A stretch of DNA of 55,308 nt, taken from positions 1 to 55,308 of the forward strand of contig NZ_QDAH01000038.1 of the NCBI RefSeq assembly GCF_003075415.1, given 5' to 3'. The position numbers and the translations under genes are program-made. This DNA is from Microvirga sp. KLBC 81 (GTDB lineage Bacteria; Pseudomonadota; Alphaproteobacteria; Rhizobiales; Beijerinckiaceae). The first letter of the stretch is position 1. Every line of letters begins with the position of its first letter. Shown here one piece after another: positions 23,140-30,136 of the stretch. The notes beneath the pieces were generated by a model. The model had not been told where the DNA came from, searched no databases, and was given only the letters and a program-made list of their open reading frames with translations.

Positions 23140-24120
23140 ATGACCTTTTCCCTCACCCGCCGCATGGCTCTCGGCCTCGTCGCCGGAGCCACCCTCCTCT
23201 CCCAGGCGGCCGCTGCCCAGCCCTATCCTAACCATGTGATCAAGATGGTGGTGCCCTATCCGGCGGGCGGCCCGACCGACGTGATCGCCCGGATCGTGGC
23301 GGAGGAGATGGGCAAGGACCTCGGCCAGAACGTGATCGTCGAGAACGTGGCGGGCGCCTCGGGCGCCATCGGCACCCGGGCCGTCGCCCGCGCCGAGCCC
23401 GACGGCTACACCATCGTCTTCGGCAACAACCAGACCCACGGGAACAACATGTTCCTGCTCAAGGAGCCGGGCTATGACGCGGTCAAGGATTTCGCACCTC
23501 TCGCAGGCGCCGGCGCCTTTGAGCACGTCTTCGTGGTGAAGAACGACCTGCCGGTGAAGTCCATCCCGGAACTGATCGAACTGGCGAAGAAAGACCCCGG
23601 CAAGCTCAATTACGGCTCGACCGGCATCGGCTCCGGCTCGCATCTGGCGACCGAGCTGTTCATGACCCGTACAGGCATCAAGATGACCCACGTGCCTTTC
23701 CGGGGCGCGGCCCCTCTGGTGACGGAGCTCATGGCAGGGCGCATCGACGTGTCGAATTCGACCCTGCCGAGCGTGCTTTCCCAGTTCCAGGCCGGCCAGA
23801 TGCGCGCCATCGGCTTGGCAAGCCCGCAGCGCAATCCTCTGGCTCCCGACGTGCCCACCTTGCGCGAACAGGGAATCACCAATGCAGATGCGGAATCCTG
23901 GGCTGCCTTCTTTGCCCCTGTGAACACGCCCAAGCCCGTCCTCGACAAGCTCTCTGGCACAATCATCGCAATCCTCAACAAGCCGGATGTGAAAGAGCGC
24001 ATCACGAAGCTCGGCTTTACTTTGAACGTGCGCGATCCGGAGACCTTCAAACCTTATCTGGCCAAGGAAATTCAGACTTGGGCCGAGATCATCAAAGCCG
24101 CCAATATTGCGGCAGAATAA
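23140..24120 (+). CDS. tripartite tricarboxylate transporter (Bug/TctC) binding protein
   Basis: A 326-residue periplasmic substrate-binding protein. The signal peptide contains RRMALGLVAGATLL and ends at AAAAQP, and could be Tat or Sec. The mature N-terminus (YPNHVIKMVVPYPAGGPTD) is the Bug-family beta strand and carboxylate-binding loop. GSTGIGSGSHLATELF and VPFRGAAPLVTELMAGRID are also diagnostic. The ligand is probably a carboxylate or amide. No tctA or tctB membrane genes are nearby, so it is an orphan, as is common for this expanded family. AGGAGA precedes the start. A terminator follows. Confidence 0.93.
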   Translation: MTFSLTRRMALGLVAGATLLSQAAAAQPYPNHVIKMVVPYPAGGPTDVIARIVAEEMGKDLGQNVIVENVAGASGAIGTRAVARAEPDGYTIVFGNNQTHGNNMFLLKEPGYDAVKDFAPLAGAGAFEHVFVVKNDLPVKSIPELIELAKKDPGKLNYGSTGIGSGSHLATELFMTRTGIKMTHVPFRGAAPLVTELMAGRIDVSNSTLPSVLSQFQAGQMRAIGLASPQRNPLAPDVPTLREQGITNADAESWAAFFAPVNTPKPVLDKLSGTIIAILNKPDVKERITKLGFTLNVRDPETFKPYLAKEIQTWAEIIKAANIAAE

Positions 24121-24146
24121 CTCTGACAGGCCTTAGTTTTCGCCAG

Positions 24147-24175
24147 ATGGCCGGGTTTTGTCCCGGCCATTTTAT
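24147..24175 (+). terminator. Rho-independent terminator of the tctC-like gene
   Basis: Perfect 9-bp stem ATGGCCGGG/CCCGGCCAT (24147-24155 with 24162-24170), 6-base loop, then TTTATT. Confidence 0.9.
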
Positions 24176-24283
24176 TGCTCTGTCTTCTACCGCACTCCAC
24201 TCGCCGATGCGTTAATATTGGTTAACGATATGCTAACGACAGCACTTGGAAAGATCTTCGAAAGAAAGACATCAGCACCCGGC

Positions 24284-24308
24284 GGAACTTTCCTGAAATG
24301 GAAGGGTT
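24284..24308 (+). promoter_or_regulatory. possible EcfG-type promoter (one mismatch)
   Basis: GGAAC-N16-GGTT, one mismatch from the general-stress promoter GGAAC-N16-CGTT, 41 bases before the ATG at 24350. A CtrA-like half-match (TTAA-N7-CTAA, 24222-24236) lies just upstream. Matches of this quality arise by chance a few times in a window of this size. Confidence 0.3.
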
Positions 24309-24349
24309 TTTTCTCCAAACCCACCTTGGCCCTCCTGGGGAAAGTACCC

Positions 24350-24535
24350 ATGAAGACCTACCGTCCCAGAAATCATGTCGCGTCCCGGGCTTATCGGATG
24401 GATCTTCGCCAGCAAAGCCGCTGCTCACTGGCATTGATCATGCTGATGGGGCTCGCCACACTTTCTGTATTGGCGACCACGAAGACTTTGTCGGCACGGG
24501 ATACCAATACTGTCCACGTCTATTCCGTCAGGTAA
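24350..24535 (+). CDS. small single-span hypothetical protein
   Basis: A 61-residue candidate: a basic N-terminus (MKTYRPRNHVASRAYRMDLR) followed by one hydrophobic segment (LALIMLMGLATLSVLA) and a short polar tail ending HVYSVR. GGGGAAAG is placed 5-6 bases before the ATG. It resembles a signal-anchored small envelope protein. I recognise no family, and codon evidence is thin because it is short. The strong upstream terminator and candidate promoter support an independent transcript. Confidence 0.5.
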   Translation: MKTYRPRNHVASRAYRMDLRQQSRCSLALIMLMGLATLSVLATTKTLSARDTNTVHVYSVR

Positions 24536-24615
24536 CACGTGAGTGAACGGCAGCGAGGTTGACGCCCCGTGCCGAGAGGTTAGCTCTTCGGCCTTGAACT
24601 GACGGAGAGCCTTCC

Positions 24616-25755
24616 ATGAAAAACCTTCGCCTTGCTCTTGCCTGCGCTCTGACTCTTGCCGCAGCTCCGGTTGCTCTCGCGCAGGACACGCAGCGCCTTC
24701 GCACCGACAGGGTCGAGGTGATCGTCGAGACTGTCGCCCGCAATCTCCAGAACCCGTGGGGCCTCGCCTTCCTCCCCGACAACCGCATGCTGGTGACGGA
24801 AAGGTCCGGGCGGCTGCGCATCGTCGATGCGGACGGCAAGCTCTCCGAGCCGATCAAGGGTCTTCCCGGCATTTCAGCCCGTGGTCAGGGCGGCCTTCTC
24901 GATGTGGCGCTCGATCCGAATTTTGCGCAAAATCGCCTCGTCTACCTGAGCTTTGCCGAGGACAGGGGCGAAGGCCGGAACGGCACGAGCGTGGCGCGCG
25001 CACGCCTCAGCCAGGACGGAGCGGCTCTCGAGGACACCCAGATCATCTTCCGCCAGGAACCCTCCTATGCAGGCACCTATCATTTCGGCTCACGCCTGAT
25101 CTTCGGTCGCGACGGCAACCTCTTCGTGACCTTGGGCGAACGTAACGATCTGCGCGATCAGGCGCAGAGCCTCAGCAATCATCTCGGCAAGATCGTCCAC
25201 ATCAAGCCGACGGGCGGCCCGGCGCCCGACAACCCCTTCCTTAACCGCGAGGATGCGCGTGCCGAGATCTGGTCTCTCGGCCACCGCAATATTCAATCGG
25301 CTGCGCTGCATCCGACGTCAGGAGAACTCTGGATCGTCGAGCACGGCGCACGCGGTGGTGACGAGGTCAACATTCCGCAGAAGGGCAAGAACTACGGCTG
25401 GCCCGTGATCTCCTACGGCGTGCATTATTCCGGCCAGAAGATCGGCGAAGGCACGCGAAAGCCCGGGATGGAACAGCCCATCTATTACTGGGACCCGTCC
25501 ATCGCCCCCTCCGGCATGGCCTTCTACACGGGAGACAAGTTCCCGGCCTGGCGCGGCAGCATCCTCGTAGGGGCGCTCGCCGGCAAGCTCGTCTCGCGGC
25601 TCGAAACCAACGGAAACAGGGTGACCGGTGAGGAGCGCATGCTGCAGAACTTGGGCGAACGCATCCGCGACGTGCGCCAGGGTCCAGACGGCCTGGTCTA
25701 TCTCCTGACGGATTCCCGGCAGGGCCGCATTCTCCGCATGAGGCCCGCGGAATAG
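24616..25755 (+). CDS. PQQ-dependent aldose sugar dehydrogenase-like protein
   Basis: A 379-residue secreted protein with a Sec signal peptide ending ALAQ, then a six-bladed beta-propeller of the soluble glucose/aldose dehydrogenase family (YliI/Asd type). Landmarks are [64 protein letters not shown] and the metal/PQQ-side segment [11 protein letters not shown]. Asd oxidises aldoses at C1 with PQQ in the periplasm. No PQQ synthesis genes are in the window. GGAGAG precedes the ATG. It converges with the DUF486 gene, leaving about 8 bases. Confidence 0.92.
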   Translation: MKNLRLALACALTLAAAPVALAQDTQRLRTDRVEVIVETVARNLQNPWGLAFLPDNRMLVTERSGRLRIVDADGKLSEPIKGLPGISARGQGGLLDVALDPNFAQNRLVYLSFAEDRGEGRNGTSVARARLSQDGAALEDTQIIFRQEPSYAGTYHFGSRLIFGRDGNLFVTLGERNDLRDQAQSLSNHLGKIVHIKPTGGPAPDNPFLNREDARAEIWSLGHRNIQSAALHPTSGELWIVEHGARGGDEVNIPQKGKNYGWPVISYGVHYSGQKIGEGTRKPGMEQPIYYWDPSIAPSGMAFYTGDKFPAWRGSILVGALAGKLVSRLETNGNRVTGEERMLQNLGERIRDVRQGPDGLVYLLTDSRQGRILRMRPAE

Positions 25756-25763
25756 GCGCGAGC

Positions 25764-26105
25764 TTACCGCCCGTGGAAGATGAAGGCTGCGCCTGAAGCA
25801 ATCAGCACGAAACCGATGAGGTGGTTCCAGCTCAGCGGCTCCTTCAGGTAGAGCACCGAAAAGCCTGCGAAGACCACCAGCGTGATGACCTCCTGGATGG
25901 TCTTCAGCTCGGCCGCCGAATAGACCGCCGAGCCGATGCGATTGGCCGGCACGGCGAACCAGTATTCGATGAAGGCGATGCACCAGGACGCCATCACCGC
26001 GATCCAGAGAGGTGAAGTCTTGAACTTCAAATGCCCATACCAGGCAAAGGTCATGAAGACGTTCGAGGCAATGAGAAGAAGAACAGGTGCGGTCTGAGGA
26101 TTCAT
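25764..26105 (-). CDS. DUF486 / DMT-superfamily small membrane protein
   Basis: A 113-residue protein with four predicted spans, matching the DUF486 branch of the drug/metabolite transporter fold: LLIASNVFMTFAWYGHLKF at the start, FIEYWFAVPANRIG, then LKTIQEVITLVVFAGFSVLYLKEPL. It probably acts as an antiparallel dimer like EmrE relatives, but no substrate is known. I use the ATG at 26105; a GTG three codons earlier is possible, and neither has a good ribosome site. Confidence 0.88.
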   Translation of the reverse strand: MNPQTAPVLLLIASNVFMTFAWYGHLKFKTSPLWIAVMASWCIAFIEYWFAVPANRIGSAVYSAAELKTIQEVITLVVFAGFSVLYLKEPLSWNHLIGFVLIASGAAFIFHGR

Positions 26106-26126
26106 GAGGATCACGAGGCAGGACGA

Positions 26127-26705
26127 TTGGGAGATACTGTTCTCTGCCCTATTCTTCTGAGGCGAGGTGTCAAGCGATCAAGGCCGAGGCATGGCGAAGA
26201 AGACAGCTGTCCATCCCTTAAGCCTTTCCCCTGGCGTGCCTGGGAGGCAGGTCTCGATCGCTTCTGGCAATCGATCTTCGGCTCCCCCGATCTCGGCGCG
26301 GTCGACTTCAAGACGCTCACACGGCGAAAGACCCCGAACGACGCCCTCACCTGCCCACAGGACTTCTGCCCGAACGCGAAGCCTGACGATGAGCCGCCGG
26401 TGTTTTCCCTGCCGGCCACCCGCCTTCGCGTCATCGTTTCCGAAGTGGTCTTATCACAACCCAACACGTCGCTGTTGGAAACGAGCGCGGAGCAGGATCG
26501 CTTTCTCGTGCGCACGAAGCTCATGCGCTATCCTGACACCGTTGTGGCGCAGGTGATCGCGCTGGATGAAGGGCATTCCACTCTGGCGCTCTACTCCCGC
26601 AGCCAGATCGGCCGCTCGGATTTCGGAGTCAACAGGCGGCGGATTGAGCGTTGGCTCGCGGCACTCGGCATGGTTGCTGCGAGGGAGCAGTCTCACGCTC
26701 GCTGA
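26127..26705 (+). CDS. DUF1499 domain-containing protein, start uncertain
   Basis: The domain is clear from about 26220 on: TPNDALTCPQDFCP, then RLRVIVSEVVLSQPNTSLLE and YSRSQIGRSDFGVNRRRIER, typical of DUF1499. The start is not clear. No in-frame ATG or GTG precedes the domain; the only candidate is a TTG at 26127, with GAGG nearby. In the neighbouring frame an ATG at 26191 begins a short peptide, so a frameshift near 26195-26220 is conceivable. No signal peptide is evident in the TTG version. Its last 77 bases overlap the convergent C13 peptidase gene. Function unknown. Confidence 0.72.
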   Translation: MGDTVLCPILLRRGVKRSRPRHGEEDSCPSLKPFPWRAWEAGLDRFWQSIFGSPDLGAVDFKTLTRRKTPNDALTCPQDFCPNAKPDDEPPVFSLPATRLRVIVSEVVLSQPNTSLLETSAEQDRFLVRTKLMRYPDTVVAQVIALDEGHSTLALYSRSQIGRSDFGVNRRRIERWLAALGMVAAREQSHAR

Positions 26706-27456
26706 GCCGCGCCAGCACTTCGGAACCGCCTGCGATCTGCGGATTGGAAGGATCGAACCCTTCACGCTGCTCACGCCGGGTGACGAGGAGACGCGCCTTC
26801 TCGAAAGCGATATCGAGGCGTCTCTCGCCGCGCATGGCCTTGTTGAAGAAAGCATCGCCGAAATAGGTCCAGGTCGCCCCATCCCTGCATCCGAACGAAG
26901 ACCTGTCGGCAGATGCCGCCGTGATGACGAGCGTGCGCTCATCCGCGAGCTTCCTCGCAAAGACGCCAGAATAGCAGGCGGAGACGATCACGACGCGATA
27001 ACGCGCGCGGCTTTCCTGCAGCAGGTGCTGAACGTTGTCGGGAGTAATCACATTATGATCGTCTCGAGTCACAATGGCAGCACCATCCGTACTGCCATGG
27101 GACGTGAGAAAGAACACCAGCACGTCGTCAGGGTCGATCACCCGACCGACGGTCTGTATGGCATTGCGGATCGTCTGCGGCGTCGCGCCTGCGCTGCGCT
27201 TGCTGTTGAAGCCCACAATGGTGCGGCCTTTGCTCTTCAGGCTCGCCTCAAGCACGCGGGCTGCCCCTTTTGCTTCACTCTCGAAAACGCTCTGCGGCCC
27301 CCATAGGCCAAAGGAGAGAATGTAAACATCAGTCCCTGGCTGGGACGGGGCAAGGCGGCTGGCGGAGGAAGGCTGAGCCAGGCCAGCGCTGGAGAGCCCG
27401 ATGGCCAATGCCATGGAGGCAATCAATGCCTTCAGGCCTCGCGTTTCAAAACTCAT
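26629..27456 (-). CDS. C13 (legumain-like) family peptidase, exported
   Basis: A 275-residue caspase-fold protein. A Sec signal peptide (GLKALIASMALAIGLSSAGLAQ) is followed by the C13 core: VYILSFGLWGPQSVFESEA, catalytic His120 in FFLTSHGSTDG and catalytic Cys161 in VIVSACYSGVFA. Legumain-type enzymes cleave after Asn/Asp, and periplasmic bacterial members are essentially unstudied. GGAG lies 8-12 bases upstream of the ATG. The 3' end overlaps the DUF1499 gene on the other strand by 77 bases, so the last 25 residues (proline/arginine/alanine-rich) are encoded antisense to it. Confidence 0.88.
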   Translation of the reverse strand: MSFETRGLKALIASMALAIGLSSAGLAQPSSASRLAPSQPGTDVYILSFGLWGPQSVFESEAKGAARVLEASLKSKGRTIVGFNSKRSAGATPQTIRNAIQTVGRVIDPDDVLVFFLTSHGSTDGAAIVTRDDHNVITPDNVQHLLQESRARYRVVIVSACYSGVFARKLADERTLVITAASADRSSFGCRDGATWTYFGDAFFNKAMRGERRLDIAFEKARLLVTRREQREGFDPSNPQIAGGSEVLARLSERETAPSQQPCRVPRANAQSAAC

Positions 27457-27680
27457 CTCTCTCTCCTTGAGAACCCGTCTCCATCTGGACCATGAAATAA
27501 TGTTCTTCTTGCCGTGGCAAGTGCGTCTGGGTGGGGCTGAGTGCGTTTTCACCCCTGCCCCTCTGCTGAACGATACGGTTGGCTTCCGTAGCGCCGAAAG
27601 CCTGGCCGCTCACCGAACCGAAAGCCGTCTTGAGGGTTTTCCTGTCACAGAATTCAGCAAAGATGCTCAAGAGGACTTCG

Positions 27681-28070
27681 ATGGATATCGCGCTCGACAA
27701 GGTCTGCGAACTCATTCTCCGTGTCAGGGCCATTGACGTGAAAGAGGGCCCCACCGATCCGGCCTCGGGCTCGAACCCCATCGACGATGGCGCTATCGAC
27801 GCTCTCACCTCCTCGCCTGATGATGCCACGGAAGCGGAGCTTCGAGACGTGATTGCAGGCCTCAACGATGATGAGCGCGCGGATCTGATCGCTCTCGTCT
27901 ATATCGGCCGGGGCGATATGGAACCCGAGGAATGGGGGGATGCCGTCCGCCTGGCCCGCGAGCGGGAGGAAGCCAGCTCGCTCTCCACCGCCGACTGGCT
28001 CATCGGCATCCCGAACCTTGCGGATCTTCTCGATGAGGGCCTCAACGCCATGGGTCGCAGTTGCGCCTGA
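27681..28070 (+). CDS. DUF3775 domain-containing protein
   Basis: A 129-residue acidic cytoplasmic protein. MDIALDKVCELILRVRAIDVKEG and LRDVIAGLNDDERADLIALVYIGRGD through the WLIGIPNLADLLDEGL end match DUF3775, an alphaproteobacterial family of unknown function. AAGAGGA precedes the ATG at 27681. Longer frames upstream (TTG 27579, ATG 27663) have no support. It is divergent from the C13 peptidase across 224 bases. Confidence 0.88.
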   Translation: MDIALDKVCELILRVRAIDVKEGPTDPASGSNPIDDGAIDALTSSPDDATEAELRDVIAGLNDDERADLIALVYIGRGDMEPEEWGDAVRLAREREEASSLSTADWLIGIPNLADLLDEGLNAMGRSCA

Positions 28071-28378
28071 GCGGCGATTTGCAGGTTCCAACACACCTAC
28101 TCCATCCAGGTCTGGGCGTTTCCGAACCCGGCCGGCGCGCCTGTTTCCGTGGGCATGATCCACGCTGCCAGGACAGTTCTGCTCAATATGCAGAACATGC
28201 CCCACCCGCATTCGGATCAACTCTTTGCGATCTCCGTCGGGCCCCTGATTGGTTCGCCGAGAGGAATGTCGACGGATCCTGTCGTCATGAAAGGCACAGC
28301 ATCGATGGCACTGTGACGGTGCCCTATTTGCGACACGGATTGAGCAAACACTCCCGCCGACTGCCTAAGGAGGACACC
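28071..28378. promoter_or_regulatory. 308-base intergenic region with a 21-bp dyad
   Basis: No gene is visible here. At 28176-28196 there is a perfect 7-bp inverted repeat, GTTCTGC and GCAGAAC, with a 7-base AT-rich centre (TCAATAT). It is symmetric like a repressor operator and lies about 185 bases before the small gene at 28379. It lacks the T-run of a terminator. It is not a LexA box, which in this class is a direct GTTC-N7-GTTC. Confidence 0.4.
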
Positions 28379-28600
28379 ATGACTCCGCGCAATCCTGACG
28401 AAAGCCCTGAAGAGAAGAAGCAGGACAAGGCTCTGCAGACCATCCGCGAAGTGCTCAATCATGACACGGAGGCTCCGGTCGTTTCTGTGCCGGAGAGCAC
28501 ACCGGTTTTGAATGTGCAGCCAGAAGAGACACCTGACACCAAGGTTGAGCTTGATCGCGTCGAACTTTACCTGAGAGGGCCGACGGTCTTCTCAGCTTGA
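28379..28600 (+). CDS. small acidic hypothetical protein
   Basis: A 73-residue, very hydrophilic protein (MTPRNPDESPEEKKQDKALQ, then TIREVLNHDTEAPVVSVPES) rich in Glu, Asp and Pro, and probably disordered. A textbook AAGGAGG at 28367 supports the ATG. Longer in-frame sequence upstream overlaps DUF3775 and is ignored. I recognise no family. Its short, soluble, charged character resembles stress-related small proteins, but nothing demonstrates that. Confidence 0.72.
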   Translation: MTPRNPDESPEEKKQDKALQTIREVLNHDTEAPVVSVPESTPVLNVQPEETPDTKVELDRVELYLRGPTVFSA

Positions 28601-28703
28601 CCCTCCTAGAACCTTTTCCTGAAAATTTTTTCTCCTCTCCTGCATCCGGTCATGGTCCCTCCGACAACGGGCTGAGCATCCAAAACAGGAAGGACCGACG
28701 TCT

Positions 28704-28778
28704 GTGATCATGATCTCCGACGTCATGCAGTCGAACGGCGTGATCCATGTGATGGACACGGTGCTGCTGCCAGGCTGA
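28704..28778 (+). pseudogene. fasciclin (FAS1) domain remnant
   Basis: An isolated 24-codon tail reading ISDVMQSNGVIHVMDTVLLP followed by a stop, which is the conserved C-terminal motif of FAS1 domains. The sequence upstream in all frames has no FAS1 body (no first motif, no signal peptide), so most of the gene has been deleted. A perfect terminator follows at 28819. Secreted FAS1 proteins are common in this order. There is no start or ribosome site of its own. Confidence 0.75.
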
Positions 28779-28818
28779 TCCTTAGACCCTTACGCTTCAT
28801 GCGTTGCTTTCCTCAGGC

Positions 28819-28850
28819 GGCGGCTTTCCACGGCGAAAGCCGCCCCTTTC
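28819..28850 (+). terminator. Rho-independent terminator after the FAS1 remnant
   Basis: Perfect 10-bp stem GGCGGCTTTC/GAAAGCCGCC (28819-28828 with 28835-28844), 6-base loop, then CCTTTC. It is probably the surviving terminator of the lost fasciclin gene, and now would end transcripts from 28379. Confidence 0.7.
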
Positions 28851-29024
28851 ATGCGTCGGTTCTACAAAGGCCAATGAGTGCCTTATGCACGCAGGCTCAA
28901 GAACGAAGCCCTGATTGTCTTTGCACCGAAATTGCACCTCGGGCGTTGTCGAAACCGGGAGAAGCGGTTTAGCTGTTCCCGAACATTCTGACCCTCTTCC
29001 GCTTCCCTTTCGACAGGAGCCCTC

Positions 29025-30074
29025 ATGAGCATCGGCCTGATCGCCCTCTTGGACGACATTGTCGGTTTGGCCAAGGTGGCCGCAGCCTCCCTGGATGACG
29101 TGGGGGCTCAGGCGGCCAAGGCGGGTGCAAAGGCAGCGGGGGTGGTGATCGACGATGCGGCGGTCACGCCGCGCTACGTGGTGGGCTTTGCGGCCGCGCG
29201 CGAATTGCCGATCGTCGGCAGGATCGCTTGGGGCTCTCTCAAGAACAAGCTGATCTATCTGCTGCCGGCAGCACTGCTCCTGAGTTTCCTCGCGCCCTGG
29301 GCCATCACGCCGCTGCTGATGATCGGCGGTGCCTATCTTTGCTATGAGGGTTCGGAGAAGGTCTTCGAGGCGCTCTTCCCTCACCGTGCGCATCAGCATG
29401 AGGCCGCTCTCGGCGAAGCGGTGCAGACGGCCCAGAGTGTTGAGGACGAGAAGGTCAACGGCGCGATCAAGACCGACTTCATTCTCTCCGCCGAGATCAT
29501 GGCAATCACGCTCGGTACCGTCTCCGGGGCCTCGACGACGATGCAGGCCTTTGTGCTCGCAGCAGTCGGCATCGGCATCACGGGGCTGGTCTATGGTGGC
29601 GTGGCGCTGATCGTGAAGGCGGACGACGCGGGCGTCGCACTGGCTACCAATGACCGCCCCATCTCAAGGCTCATGCGGCGCAATGGGATTGTCCCCTCCT
29701 CGGCCGACAGGGCTCTGGCTCCCCTCACGCGCGGCTTCGGGCGCGGCCTCGTGCGCGCCATGCCGGTGCTCCTGCGCATCCTCGGGATCGTAGGCACGGC
29801 TGCGATGATCTGGGTCGGCGGCGGCATCATCATTCATGGGCTCGAAGGCTACGGCTTCAGCTGGCTCGGTCACGCAATCCACGATATTGCGGTTGCAGCA
29901 GCTCATGCTGTCCCCGCCTTGAGCGGCGCCGTGGAATGGCTGGTCACGGCAGCAGGTTCGGGCGTCTTCGGTCTCGTCCTGGGCGCTGTGCTGATCCCGC
30001 TCATCCACTTCGTGGCCGTGCCATTGGTGAAGGCGCTGCGGGGTATTAAGAGGGCTCAGAAGCACACGGCCTAA
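29025..30074 (+). CDS. DUF808 (YedI-like) membrane protein
   Basis: A 349-residue inner-membrane protein of the DUF808 family. The diagnostic N-terminus (GLIALLDDIVGLAKVAAASLDDVG) is followed by VTPRYVVGFAAARELPIVGRI, several spans (about residues 78-103, 160-200, 245-275 and 300-330) and KTDFILSAEIMAITLG. Function is unknown, and no transported substrate has been assigned to the family. AGGAG precedes the ATG. A clean terminator follows. Confidence 0.93.
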   Translation: MSIGLIALLDDIVGLAKVAAASLDDVGAQAAKAGAKAAGVVIDDAAVTPRYVVGFAAARELPIVGRIAWGSLKNKLIYLLPAALLLSFLAPWAITPLLMIGGAYLCYEGSEKVFEALFPHRAHQHEAALGEAVQTAQSVEDEKVNGAIKTDFILSAEIMAITLGTVSGASTTMQAFVLAAVGIGITGLVYGGVALIVKADDAGVALATNDRPISRLMRRNGIVPSSADRALAPLTRGFGRGLVRAMPVLLRILGIVGTAAMIWVGGGIIIHGLEGYGFSWLGHAIHDIAVAAAHAVPALSGAVEWLVTAAGSGVFGLVLGAVLIPLIHFVAVPLVKALRGIKRAQKHTA

Positions 30075-30082
30075 AACGAACA

Positions 30083-30112
30083 AGGGCTGCTCGGGAGCAG
30101 CCCTTTCGCATT
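30083..30112 (+). terminator. Rho-independent terminator of the DUF808 gene
   Basis: AGGGCTGC pairs with GCAGCCCT (30083-30090 with 30097-30104) around a 6-base loop, followed by TTTCGCATTCTTT. It sits between convergent genes. Confidence 0.8.
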
Positions 30113-30136
30113 CTTTCAAGCCGTTACAGCAGTCGC

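Noticed and set aside
24212..24225. TTAA-N6-TTAA as a second CtrA site
   Set aside because: Spacing is 6 rather than 7, which the consensus does not allow.
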